Of a DNA stretch of 5,626 nucleotides, positions 1 to 5,626 are shown piece by piece. The stretch is from an uncultured bacterium. GTDB lineage: Bacteria > Bacillota > Clostridia > Lachnospirales > Lachnospiraceae. The translations under genes and the position numbers were made by a program. The stretch spans positions 1 to 5,626 of the forward strand of contig CAJMNU010000102.1 of the NCBI GenBank assembly GCA_905214855.1, read 5' to 3'. Numbering within the stretch: position 1 is the stretch's first letter; every line of letters begins with the position of its first letter. Below the pieces are notes generated by a model, which saw nothing but the letters and a program-made list of their open reading frames with translations, was not told the origin of the DNA and made no database searches.

Positions 1-430
1 AGAGGAGGGAAAACTTCCTGAACCGATCCGTTTTATCAAAGAACAGGAAAGTCATTGCTATATTTGCCAGAGAATGGATATGACATATCAGAGATATCTT
101 GATACTTTTATCTATATGGTAAAACAGGACGGGGAATTCCTGAAAAAAATAGAACAGTCAAAAGGAATGTGTATGCATCATTTTGCACAGGTTTTGGAGA
201 AATGTGAACAAAAACTGGATGGCGCAGAGAAGGAAAAGATTGTTTTGCTGCTTTACCAAAAGATGTCAGAGAATCTGGACCGTATTCAGGAAGATATTGA
301 CTGGTTTATTGAAAAGTATGATTATAGGAATGCAGATGCAGACTGGAAGAACTCCAAAGATGCAGTACCACGTACCATGCAAAAGATTGTAGGTGGTTAT
401 CCGGCAGATCCTGTTTTCAGGAAAGAGTGA
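1..430 (+). CDS. DUF6062-like protein, C-terminal part (5' end outside window)
   Basis: The reading frame is open from base 2 with no start in view, so this is the last 142 residues of a longer protein. Two cysteine motifs are visible: a C-Y-I-C pair at bases 56-67 and a G-M-C-M-H-H-F stretch with its Cys at 170-172. The tail contains W-K-N-S-K-D-A-x-P-R and ends G-G-Y-P-A-D-P-V-F-R-K-E. From memory this pattern (CxxC, then CxxHF, then a GGYPADP-type end) matches DUF6062, a family of roughly 230-260 residues in Clostridia with no known function. The Cys/His arrangement suggests metal or Fe-S binding, which is inference. The Met at base 74 is internal, because the conserved CxxC lies upstream of it in the same frame. 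The protein is charged and mostly helical with no membrane segment. It is followed closely by the metallophosphoesterase gene, so co-transcription is likely. Confidence 0.65.
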   Translation, partial: EEGKLPEPIRFIKEQESHCYICQRMDMTYQRYLDTFIYMVKQDGEFLKKIEQSKGMCMHHFAQVLEKCEQKLDGAEKEKIVLLLYQKMSENLDRIQEDIDWFIEKYDYRNADADWKNSKDAVPRTMQKIVGGYPADPVFRKE

Positions 431-462
431 TAGAAAAAGAATTTTTGACCGAGAGGAATGGT

Positions 463-1341
463 ATGGGAATTGGGACATGGGCTGCTGTGGGGGCGTTTAC
501 GGCATCTGCAGCAGCGATCGGAGGACTTTGTCGCTCCAATTACGAAAGAAAACACTTTGTGACAGAATGTTTTACCATCCAAAGCCCCAAAATCCAGAAG
601 AAGACCAGGCTGGTATTTTTGACAGATCTGCACGATCAGGTGTTTGGAAATGAAAACGAACCTTTGCTGCAGGAAATTGACAGAATACAGCCTGATTTTA
701 TTCTGTCTGGTGGAGATGCGATGGTGGTTAAAAATAAAAAGGTAGATACCAGAGTCCCTCTGGCACTTTTTCGAGTGCTTGCTCAAACGTATCCTGTGGT
801 ATGTGCAAACGGGAATCATGAGACAAGAATGAAAAAAGAGCCGGATCAGTATGGGGATTCTTATGTATATTATAAAGAAAAACTGAAAAATTTGGGGATA
901 CGTCAGATTGAAAATGGAACATTACCGCTTACAGACTGGCTTATGGTGTCTTCTGTGGAACTGGAAGAACAGTTTTATCGGGATGGGATTCCTGCACGCA
1001 TGAGAGGAGATTATTTGGAGAAAAAATTGGGGAAACCAGATCCAAAAGCATTTCAGATCCTTCTTTTGCATTCTCCGCTGTTTTTTAGAGCATGTAGAGA
1101 ATGGGGGGCTGACCTGACTCTTTCAGGACATTTTCATGGAGGAACGATACGCCTTCCTCTTCTTGGAGGGGTGATGACACCACAGTTTCAATTCTTTCAT
1201 CCTAAATGTGCCGGCTTTTTTCAAAAAAACGGCAAATATCTTCTGGTAGGGCGTGGACTGGGAACACATTCCATCAATATCCGGATTGGAAACAAACCAC
1301 AGCTTGTGGTGATCGATCTGCTGCCACAGCAGATGGATTGA
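463..1341 (+). CDS. Membrane-anchored metallophosphoesterase, YkuE/YaeI type
   Basis: Predicted calcineurin-like, two-metal phosphoesterase of 292 residues held in the membrane by an N-terminal helix. Counting from ATG 463, a hydrophobic Ala/Gly-rich segment spans about residues 2-23. The metal ligands follow in the expected order: D-L-H at 55-57, G-G-D at 83-85, G-N-H-E at 117-120, His203 in L-L-L-H-S-P, and G-H-F-H-G-G at 222-227. Relatives in this family act on phosphate esters near the membrane, such as lipid phosphates or cell-wall precursors. The substrate here is not deducible. Start choice: ATG 463 has GAGAGG at 451-456, six bases upstream, and places the hydrophobic segment at the very N-terminus. 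A GTG at 427 would overlap the previous stop (GTGA) and add 12 residues, but it has only AGGA four bases away. No twin-arginine signal or lipobox is seen. The stop lies 48 bases before the chosen scpA start. Confidence 0.88.
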   Translation: MGIGTWAAVGAFTASAAAIGGLCRSNYERKHFVTECFTIQSPKIQKKTRLVFLTDLHDQVFGNENEPLLQEIDRIQPDFILSGGDAMVVKNKKVDTRVPLALFRVLAQTYPVVCANGNHETRMKKEPDQYGDSYVYYKEKLKNLGIRQIENGTLPLTDWLMVSSVELEEQFYRDGIPARMRGDYLEKKLGKPDPKAFQILLLHSPLFFRACREWGADLTLSGHFHGGTIRLPLLGGVMTPQFQFFHPKCAGFFQKNGKYLLVGRGLGTHSINIRIGNKPQLVVIDLLPQQMD

Positions 1342-1389
1342 GTGGTGTTAGAAGCAGCAGATGCTGAAAAGAAAGGCAGTAACAGAACG

Positions 1390-2205
1390 ATGGCAGAAAT
1401 TTCCTATAAATTGGAGAAGTTTGAAGGTCCTTTGGATCTTCTTCTCCATTTGATCGAAAAAAATAAAGTAAGTATTTATGATATTCCTATTGTGGAGATC
1501 ACAGACCAGTATCTGGAGTATGTCAGCAGGATGGAGAAACAGGATTTGAATCTGGTCAGTGAGTTTTTGGTGATGGCGGCAACACTTTTGGATATCAAAT
1601 CAAGAATGCTTCTGCCAGCAGAGGCAAGAGAAGACGAGGAAGAGGAAGATGATCCAAGAGCAGAACTGATCGCACGTCTTTTGGAATATAAGATGTATAA
1701 ATATATGGCAGAAGAGTTGGGAGAAAGGGAAGAAAAGGCTCAAAAAGTTCTTTTTAAAAAGCCGACGATCCCAAAAGAAGTAGCAAAATATGAAGCTCCG
1801 GTTGATTTAGATCAGCTATTGGACGGAGTGACACTGGATAGGCTGGAAAAGATTTTCCAGTCTGTTTTAAAGCGCAAAGAAGATAAGGTGGATCCGATCC
1901 GCAGCAAGTTTGGTACGATACAGAAAGAACCCGTTAGTCTGGAGGACAAGATGCATGATTTGATCTATTATGCATCACAGCATAAAAAATGGAGTTTTCG
2001 GGAATTTTTAATGGGGCAGAGAGACCGTTTTGAGGTTGTTGTTACCTTTCTGGCAATTTTAGAATTGATGAAGGTGGGATGGATCCATCTGACACAGGAT
2101 AGTTTGTTTGGGGATATGCAGATAGAGACACTTGGCTCAGAGAAAGAAGAAAAAGAAATCCTAGAAAGGGTGAAAGAGCTTCATGCAGGAACAGGAATGG
2201 AATAA
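1390..2205 (+). CDS. scpA: Segregation and condensation protein A (ScpA, kleisin)
   Basis: Kleisin subunit of the bacterial SMC-ScpAB condensin. It bridges the two SMC heads and carries ScpB, helping to compact and separate newly replicated chromosomes. From ATG 1390 the product is 271 residues, normal for the family. Signature blocks are FEGPLDLLLHLIEK at 11-24, the segment at 60-76 reading LVMAATLLDIK then SRMLLP, an acidic linker (EDEEEEDD) at 81-88, and a C-terminal winged helix at about 195-245 that should bind the SMC head. The frame is open back to a GTG at 1342 directly abutting the previous TGA. The 16 extra residues are not part of the conserved family start, so ATG 1390 is preferred although its ribosome site is weak (GAAAGG at 1371-1376, 13 bases away). 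Translation may depend on coupling to the upstream gene. The 3' end overlaps scpB. Confidence 0.96.
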   Translation: MAEISYKLEKFEGPLDLLLHLIEKNKVSIYDIPIVEITDQYLEYVSRMEKQDLNLVSEFLVMAATLLDIKSRMLLPAEAREDEEEEDDPRAELIARLLEYKMYKYMAEELGEREEKAQKVLFKKPTIPKEVAKYEAPVDLDQLLDGVTLDRLEKIFQSVLKRKEDKVDPIRSKFGTIQKEPVSLEDKMHDLIYYASQHKKWSFREFLMGQRDRFEVVVTFLAILELMKVGWIHLTQDSLFGDMQIETLGSEKEEKEILERVKELHAGTGME

Positions 2206-2821
2206 TAGAATGGATATGGATCAGGGCAAAGGCAGAGTGGCAGTGACAGATGAGAGAATGCAGGAAAATGTTGTGGAAGCAGTTCTTTTTACAATGGGAC
2301 AGTCTGTGGAGGTCAGCCATTTGGCAGCAGCACTGGGACAGGATGAAGATACCGCAGAACGTGCTGTACAGCGTCTGAAAAAGAGATATCAGGAAGAAGC
2401 ACGGGGAATCCAGATCGTAGAGCTGGAGGGGCGATATCAGATGTGTACAAGAGGAGAGTATTATGAGTATCTGATACGGGTGGCATCCAAACCGCAAAAA
2501 CAGGTTTTATCCGATGTTGTATTGGAGACACTTGCGATCATTGCATACCGCCAGCCTATTACAAAGGTGGAGATTGAAAAAATACGAGGAGTAAAATCAG
2601 ATCATGCGGTGAACCGTCTGATCGAATATAACTTAGTATACGAAGCCGGAAGGATGGATGCACCAGGAAGACCGGCATTGTTTGCCACAACAGAAGAATT
2701 TTTGCGCCGTTTTGGGATCGGTTCTGTTTCTTCACTTCCGGAAATTTATCCAGAACAGGTAATGGAAATGCGTGAAGAAGTGGAAGAAGAGTTACAAGAG
2801 GAATTAGAAGAAGAGGAATAA
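2183..2821 (+). CDS. scpB: Segregation and condensation protein B (ScpB)
   Basis: Partner of ScpA. A dimer binds the central linker of the kleisin and controls SMC ATPase cycling in the cytoplasmic condensin. The 212-residue product has two winged-helix regions. The first spans about 26-100 (starting M-Q-E-N-V-V-E-A-V-L-F), and the second about 105-180. The second carries the most conserved block of the family, LETLAIIAYRQPITKVEIE at 114-132, then G-R-x-D-A-P-G-R-P-A-L-F-A-T-T at 156-170. The tail after residue 195 is almost purely Glu with a few Met, Val, Leu, Gln and Arg, probably disordered. The start overlaps the scpA end by 23 bases, which supports translational coupling and equal dosage. 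In-frame ATGs at 2210, 2216 and 2258 cannot be excluded, because no start has a strong ribosome site. The first 25 residues are not conserved in the family. Confidence 0.95.
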   Translation: MQEQEWNNRMDMDQGKGRVAVTDERMQENVVEAVLFTMGQSVEVSHLAAALGQDEDTAERAVQRLKKRYQEEARGIQIVELEGRYQMCTRGEYYEYLIRVASKPQKQVLSDVVLETLAIIAYRQPITKVEIEKIRGVKSDHAVNRLIEYNLVYEAGRMDAPGRPALFATTEEFLRRFGIGSVSSLPEIYPEQVMEMREEVEEELQEELEEEE

Positions 2822-2847
2822 GGCAGGGAAAACGCCAAAAGAAAACC

Positions 2848-2876
2848 TTGACTTCCATAAGGCACCGTGATAAGAT
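2848..2876 (+). promoter_or_regulatory. Probable sigma-A promoter of nrdD (extended -10)
   Basis: A -35 box TTGACT lies at 2848-2853 and a -10 box TAAGAT at 2871-2876, with an ideal 17-base spacer. The TG at 2868-2869 adds an extended -10 (TGATAAGAT). Each hexamer differs from consensus at only one position. It lies 27 bases past the scpB stop, pointing at nrdD, with transcription expected to begin near 2883 and leave a leader of about 70 bases. This gives nrdD its own start even if some readthrough from scpAB occurs, since no clear terminator separates them. Confidence 0.75.
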
Positions 2877-2889
2877 AAAGACCTAAAAA

Positions 2890-2905
2890 ACACAAAATAT
2901 AGTTT
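2890..2905 (+). promoter_or_regulatory. NrdR box 1
   Basis: The 16 bases ACACAAAATATAGTTT match the known NrdR-box consensus (acaCwAtATaTwGtgt) at 14 positions by my count. NrdR is the zinc-ribbon/ATP-cone repressor of ribonucleotide reductase genes. It binds paired boxes when dATP is high. This copy lies just downstream of the predicted transcription start rather than over the promoter hexamers. Confidence 0.72.
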
Positions 2906-2920
2906 TATATAGATAGAAAA

Positions 2921-2936
2921 ACACAAGATATATAGC
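2921..2936 (+). promoter_or_regulatory. NrdR box 2
   Basis: The 16 bases ACACAAGATATATAGC match the NrdR-box consensus at 12 positions by my count, best in the left half. It starts 31 bases after box 1, about three helical turns, the usual spacing of paired NrdR boxes. The left parts of both boxes, with their leading A run (2886-2901 and 2917-2932), are a 16-base direct repeat with one mismatch. Box 2 ends directly at the GGAGGG ribosome site, so bound repressor would also cover the start of nrdD. Confidence 0.65.
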
Positions 2937-2942
2937 GGAGGG
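2937..2942 (+). promoter_or_regulatory. Ribosome binding site deciding the nrdD start
   Basis: GGAGGG lies nine bases before ATG 2952 and directly touches the in-frame ATG at 2943. A Shine-Dalgarno site with no spacer does not work, so initiation at 2952 is favoured and the protein loses three residues compared with the longest frame. Confidence 0.75.
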
Positions 2943-2951
2943 ATGGGAGAC

Positions 2952-5084
2952 ATGGATCACAATGAGATTCAGATCATAAAGAAAGATGGTACAAGAGAGG
3001 ACTTTCATGTACAGAAAGTGGTGGTAGCAGTAAACAAATCAGCTGATCGTGCCATGATCACTTTTACACAGGCAGAATTGAATTTTATCTGTAATTTTGT
3101 GACAGAGAAAGTAGAAGAACTGGGAGTGAAAGAGATTCGGATCGCTCAGATGCACAATATCGTAGAGGGAGCTTTAGAGAGGGTAAATCCGCAGGTTGCC
3201 AAGAGCTACCGTGATTACCGCAATTACAAGCAGGACTTTGTGCAGATGTTGGATGAGGTTTACAAGAAGAGCCAGTCTATCATGTATATTGGAGATAAGG
3301 AGAACAGTAATACAGACAGTGCGCTGGTATCCACAAAGCGCAGTCTGATCTTTAACGAGTTAAATAAGTCTTTGTATCAGAAGTTCTTTATGACCGTTGA
3401 GGAGCTGCAGGCATGCAGAGAGGGATATTTGTATATCCATGACATGTCTGCACGTCGTGATACCATGAACTGCTGTCTGTTTGATGTCAAGAATGTCCTG
3501 ACAGGCGGATTTGAGATGGGAAATATCTGGTATAATGAACCAAAGACACTGGATGTCGCATTTGATGTGATCGGAGATATTGTGCTCAGTGCAGCAAGTC
3601 AGCAGTATGGTGGATTTACTGTTCCTAGTGTGGAGACGATCCTTGCACCATATGCAGAAAAATCTTATGCAAAATACATTCAGAAGTATGAGGAACTGGG
3701 AATTGACAAAGAAAAGGCTGAAAAGATCGCATGGAAGGATGTAGAAAGGGAGATGGAACAGGGATTCCAAGGATGGGAGTACAAGTTCAACTCCGTTTCT
3801 TCCAGCAGGGGCGATTACCCATTTATCACAATGACTGCCGGAACAGGAACTAGCCGTTTTGAAAAGATGGCAACTATCACAATGTTGAATGTGAGAAAGA
3901 AAGGACAGGGAAAAGACGGACATAAAAAACCAGTTTTGTTCCCAAAGATCGTCTTTTTGTATGATGAGAATCTTCACGGACCGGGAAAAGAACTGGAAGA
4001 TGTATTTGAAGCAGGAATCGAATGTTCTTCTAAGACGATGTATCCAGACTGGCTGTCTTTGACAGGAGAAGGCTATATTGCAAGTATGTACAAAAAGTAC
4101 AAAAAGATCATTTCTCCTATGGGCTGCCGTGCATTTCTATCTCCATGGTATGTCCGTGGCGGCATGAAACCAGCAGACGAGAAAGATGAACCGGTTTTTG
4201 TGGGAAGATTTAACATTGGTGTAGTCAGCCTTCATCTGCCGATGATCCTTGCAAAGGCAAGACAGGAGAGCAGAGATTTTTATGAAGTTTTGGATTATTA
4301 TCTTGAATTGATCCGTAAGATCCATATCCGTACGTATGCATATTTGGGAGAGATGAGAGCATCCACCAATCCTCTTGCCTACTGTGAGGGAGGCTTTTAC
4401 GGCGGTCATTTGGGGCTTCATGACAAGATCAAACCTCTTTTAAAGACAGCGACAGCATCATTTGGAATTACTGCATTCAATGAACTTCAGGAACTTTACA
4501 ATGGAAAATCCCTTGTAGAAGATGGACAGTTTGCTTTGGAAGTCCTGCAGCATATCAATGATAAGGTGGAAGAATTCAAGGAAGCTGACGGCAATCTGTA
4601 TGCAATTTATGCGACGCCGGCAGAGAATCTCTGTGGTCTTCAGGTAAAACAGTTCCGTAAAAAGTATGGAATTATAGAGAATGTTTCTGACCGTGAATAT
4701 GTGAGCAATGGATTCCATTGTCATGTGACAGAGGATATCACCCCGATCCAAAAACAGGATCTTGAGTATCGTTTCTGGGAACTTTCCAATGGTGGAAAGA
4801 TCCAGTATGTCAAATATCCGATCGATTACAATAAAGAAGCCATCAAAACGCTGGTACGCCGTGCGATGAAGATGGGATTTTATGAGGGAGTGAATTTATC
4901 CCTGTCTTACTGTGATGACTGTGGACATGAGGAGCTGGATATGGATGTATGTCCAAAGTGCGGAAGCAGCAACCTGACAAAGATCGATCGTATGAATGGA
5001 TATCTCAGTTATTCCAGAGTAAAGGGAGATACCCGTCTCAATGATGCGAAGATGGCTGAGATCAAAGAGCGCAAGAGTATGTGA
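2952..5084 (+). CDS. nrdD: Anaerobic (class III) ribonucleoside-triphosphate reductase
   Basis: Oxygen-sensitive glycyl-radical enzyme that reduces ribonucleoside triphosphates to dNTPs in the cytoplasm. The radical is installed by the radical-SAM activase NrdG. The 710-residue product matches the usual full length (about 710 in E. coli). Counting from ATG 2952, an N-terminal ATP cone spans about 5-94 (I-I-K-K-D-G-T-R-E-D-F), for allosteric control by ATP/dATP. The catalytic barrel holds N-C-C-L-F-D with Cys174/175 and the S-P-M-G-C-R-A-F-L loop with Cys392, the expected thiyl-radical position. Near the end are the zinc cysteines 654, 657, 667 and 670 (CDDCG and CPKCG), then R-M-N-G-Y-L with Gly683 (bases 4998-5000) as the radical site, and a 27-residue tail. 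All key residues are present, so it should be active. A private promoter and two NrdR boxes precede it. No nrdG follows within the window, so the activase must be encoded elsewhere. Confidence 0.97.
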   Translation: MDHNEIQIIKKDGTREDFHVQKVVVAVNKSADRAMITFTQAELNFICNFVTEKVEELGVKEIRIAQMHNIVEGALERVNPQVAKSYRDYRNYKQDFVQMLDEVYKKSQSIMYIGDKENSNTDSALVSTKRSLIFNELNKSLYQKFFMTVEELQACREGYLYIHDMSARRDTMNCCLFDVKNVLTGGFEMGNIWYNEPKTLDVAFDVIGDIVLSAASQQYGGFTVPSVETILAPYAEKSYAKYIQKYEELGIDKEKAEKIAWKDVEREMEQGFQGWEYKFNSVSSSRGDYPFITMTAGTGTSRFEKMATITMLNVRKKGQGKDGHKKPVLFPKIVFLYDENLHGPGKELEDVFEAGIECSSKTMYPDWLSLTGEGYIASMYKKYKKIISPMGCRAFLSPWYVRGGMKPADEKDEPVFVGRFNIGVVSLHLPMILAKARQESRDFYEVLDYYLELIRKIHIRTYAYLGEMRASTNPLAYCEGGFYGGHLGLHDKIKPLLKTATASFGITAFNELQELYNGKSLVEDGQFALEVLQHINDKVEEFKEADGNLYAIYATPAENLCGLQVKQFRKKYGIIENVSDREYVSNGFHCHVTEDITPIQKQDLEYRFWELSNGGKIQYVKYPIDYNKEAIKTLVRRAMKMGFYEGVNLSLSYCDDCGHEELDMDVCPKCGSSNLTKIDRMNGYLSYSRVKGDTRLNDAKMAEIKERKSM

Positions 5085-5134
5085 TTTCTCTTTGAGAAAC
5101 AAAAGAAAAACCTATACGGAATTGTTTCCTGACA

Positions 5135-5163
5135 TTGCATTTAAAGGATAGATATGGTATGAT
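5135..5163 (+). promoter_or_regulatory. Candidate promoter for the small membrane protein and glycosyltransferase genes
   Basis: An extended -10 TGGTATGAT at 5155-5163 (hexamer TATGAT at 5158-5163) is preceded 17 bases upstream by a weak -35, TTGCAT at 5135-5140. Initiation is expected near 5170, which is where the structured leader begins. The -35 matches consensus at only three positions, so the call rests on the extended -10 and the position after nrdD. Confidence 0.5.
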
Positions 5164-5169
5164 AAAAAA

Positions 5170-5238
5170 GCCTGAAACAGAACAATACAGAGTGTTGTCT
5201 GTTGCTTGTGTTTGATTGCGAAAGAGAGTCTTTCAGGC
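5170..5238 (+). promoter_or_regulatory. Potentially structured RNA leader (nested inverted repeats)
   Basis: GCCTGAAA at 5170-5177 and TTTCAGGC at 5231-5238 are perfect reverse complements, eight bases each. Between them, 5178-5181 pairs with 5198-5201 and, after one bulged A, CAATAC (5183-5188) pairs with GTGTTG (5192-5197) around an AGA loop with one G-U pair. The whole element begins about where the predicted promoter would start its transcript and ends eight bases before the AAAGGAGG ribosome site. I do not recognise it as a known riboswitch class. The inner hairpin followed by the T-rich GCTTGTGTTTG could instead be a poor intrinsic terminator for nrdD. Confidence 0.35.
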
Positions 5239-5246
5239 AAAAATGC

Positions 5247-5254
5247 AAAGGAGG
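5247..5254 (+). promoter_or_regulatory. Ribosome binding site of the small membrane protein gene
   Basis: AAAGGAGG is a near-perfect Shine-Dalgarno sequence. It lies three bases before ATG 5258 and nine before ATG 5264. The spacing favours 5264. It also rules out the upstream TTG at 5216 in the same frame, because the site would then be inside the coding region. Confidence 0.75.
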
Positions 5255-5263
5255 AAAATGAGT

Positions 5264-5443
5264 ATGGAGTATGGGTACGGTTATGAGAGTGCCATATCAG
5301 GTGCAGTGCTTATGGTATACTGGGTGATCATGTTGAGTTTGAGCATTCTTGCGGTCATCGGTATGTGGAAGATGTTTGTAAAGCCTACGGAAACCATAAC
5401 AAATAAATATATTGTAGTAAAGAGGGAGGATATAATTTTATGA
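5264..5443 (+). CDS. Small single-helix membrane protein, possibly a truncated DUF5684-type protein
   Basis: A 59-residue protein. The N-terminus is short and Tyr/Gly-rich (M-E-Y-G-Y-G-Y-E-S), followed by one hydrophobic helix at about residues 11-34 ending in G-M-W-K-M-F-V-K, and a polar tail P-T-E-T-I-T-N-K to the end. The helix and the following M-W-K-M-F-x-K resemble, from memory, the start of DUF5684-type multi-pass proteins of Clostridia, where A-G-K/E-x-G-W and further membrane helices normally follow. Here the similarity stops after Lys40 (about base 5383) and the sequence becomes AT-rich, like a leader region. The gene may therefore be a 5' remnant fused to foreign DNA rather than a natural small protein. 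It has a strong ribosome site and its stop overlaps the next start as ATGA, so it is probably translated. Function unknown. Confidence 0.6.
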   Translation: MEYGYGYESAISGAVLMVYWVIMLSLSILAVIGMWKMFVKPTETITNKYIVVKREDIIL

Positions 5444-5626
5444 GCAGTCCAAAGGTGTCTATAGTTATTCCCGTATATAACGTGGAAAACTTTTTGGAAC
5501 AATGCATGGACAGTGCTATTCAACAAACGCTTGAGGATATAGAAATAATTTGTATTGACGATGGGTCCACTGATAAAAGCGGAGAGATTTTAGATGCATA
5601 CACAAGACAGGATTCCCGAGTCCGTG
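5440..5626 (+). CDS. Family 2 glycosyltransferase, N-terminal part (3' end outside window)
   Basis: The frame is open from ATG 5440 to the window edge, giving 62 residues. It shows the hallmark start of GT-A fold glycosyltransferases: V-S-I-V-I-P-V-Y-N-V-E-N-F-L at 6-19, C-M-D-S-A-I-Q-Q-T-L at 22-31, and I-I-C-I-D-D-G-S-T-D-K-S-G at 37-49. In the family the D-D-G-S region helps bind the nucleotide-sugar. Such enzymes build exopolysaccharide, capsule or teichoic-acid sugars on the cytoplasmic side of the membrane. Donor and acceptor cannot be told from this fragment. The ribosome site is GGGAGG at 5424-5429, ten bases upstream. The ATGA overlap with the preceding small gene suggests coupled translation. 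Confidence 0.93.
   Translation, partial: MSSPKVSIVIPVYNVENFLEQCMDSAIQQTLEDIEIICIDDGSTDKSGEILDAYTRQDSRVR

Noticed and set aside
397..819. 140-codon open frame on the minus strand.
   Set aside because: It lies opposite the well-supported metallophosphoesterase gene, has no family motif, and has no plausible ribosome site.
2822..2862. Short pairs GGC/GCC (2822-2836) and CCTT/AAGG (2846-2862) as an scpB terminator.
   Set aside because: Stems of three and four bases with no T run downstream. The second overlaps the nrdD -35 and spacer, so neither supports a terminator.
3360..3977. 205-codon open frame on the minus strand inside nrdD.
   Set aside because: It is a mirror of conserved nrdD codons with Cys/Ile/Ser-rich, motif-free content.
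5065..5084. Second R-V-K-G near the nrdD C-terminus (Gly692 from ATG 2952) as an alternative radical glycine.
   Set aside because: The upstream R-M-N-G-Y-L, right after the zinc cysteines, fits the family radical motif; R-V-K-G-D lacks the following aromatic residue and lies in the tail.
5085..5099. Perfect 6-base inverted repeat TTTCTC-TTT-GAGAAA directly after the nrdD stop, as a possible terminator.
   Set aside because: The stem is short and AT-rich, and it is followed by an A-rich stretch rather than a T run, so intrinsic termination on the + strand is unlikely.
5431..5436. Perfect TATAAT just before the glycosyltransferase ATG, as a -10 box.
   Set aside because: No acceptable -35 lies 16-18 bases upstream, and transcription would begin at or after the start codon. 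It is simply the AT-rich spacer after the ribosome site.

Overview
The window reads as chromosomal DNA of a strictly anaerobic, low-to-moderate GC Firmicute. Class Clostridia is well supported, and Lachnospiraceae is my best guess. The reasons are an ATP-cone class III ribonucleotide reductase, an scpA-scpB condensin pair, strong AGGAGG-type ribosome binding sites, and an N-terminal gene resembling the DUF6062 proteins of gut Clostridia. All genes lie on the + strand. The minus-strand reading frames look like shadows.

Bases 1-2821 form one tightly packed run of four genes. They are the 3' part of a DUF6062-like gene, a membrane-anchored metallophosphoesterase of the YkuE/YaeI type, scpA and scpB. 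Gaps are short, scpA and scpB overlap by 23 bases, and no internal promoter or terminator stands out, so co-transcription is likely. ScpA and ScpB together are the non-SMC subunits of the bacterial condensin that organises and segregates the chromosome.

Bases 2822-2951 are a regulatory gap. They hold a convincing extended -10 sigma-A-type promoter (TTGACT, 17 bases, TAAGAT). Two direct copies of an NrdR-box-like element follow, 31 bases apart, running up to a GGAGGG ribosome binding site. They precede nrdD (2952-5084), a complete anaerobic ribonucleoside-triphosphate reductase with ATP cone, active-site cysteines, zinc-binding cysteines and glycyl-radical site. The layout implies NrdR repression of dNTP synthesis, possibly by blocking early elongation. 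The activase gene nrdG, usually the next gene, is not here.

Bases 5085-5626 differ in character. A second candidate promoter is followed by a potentially structured leader (an 8-base perfect inverted repeat enclosing a hairpin). Next comes a 59-codon gene for a one-helix membrane protein, overlapping by ATGA the start of a family 2 glycosyltransferase that runs off the window. The small protein resembles the beginning of DUF5684-type membrane proteins that has been cut short and joined to unrelated sequence. Together with the missing nrdG, this suggests that the segment after nrdD is a rearrangement junction leading into a surface-polysaccharide locus. That last point is inference. I see no CRISPR array, tRNA, rRNA or insertion sequence.
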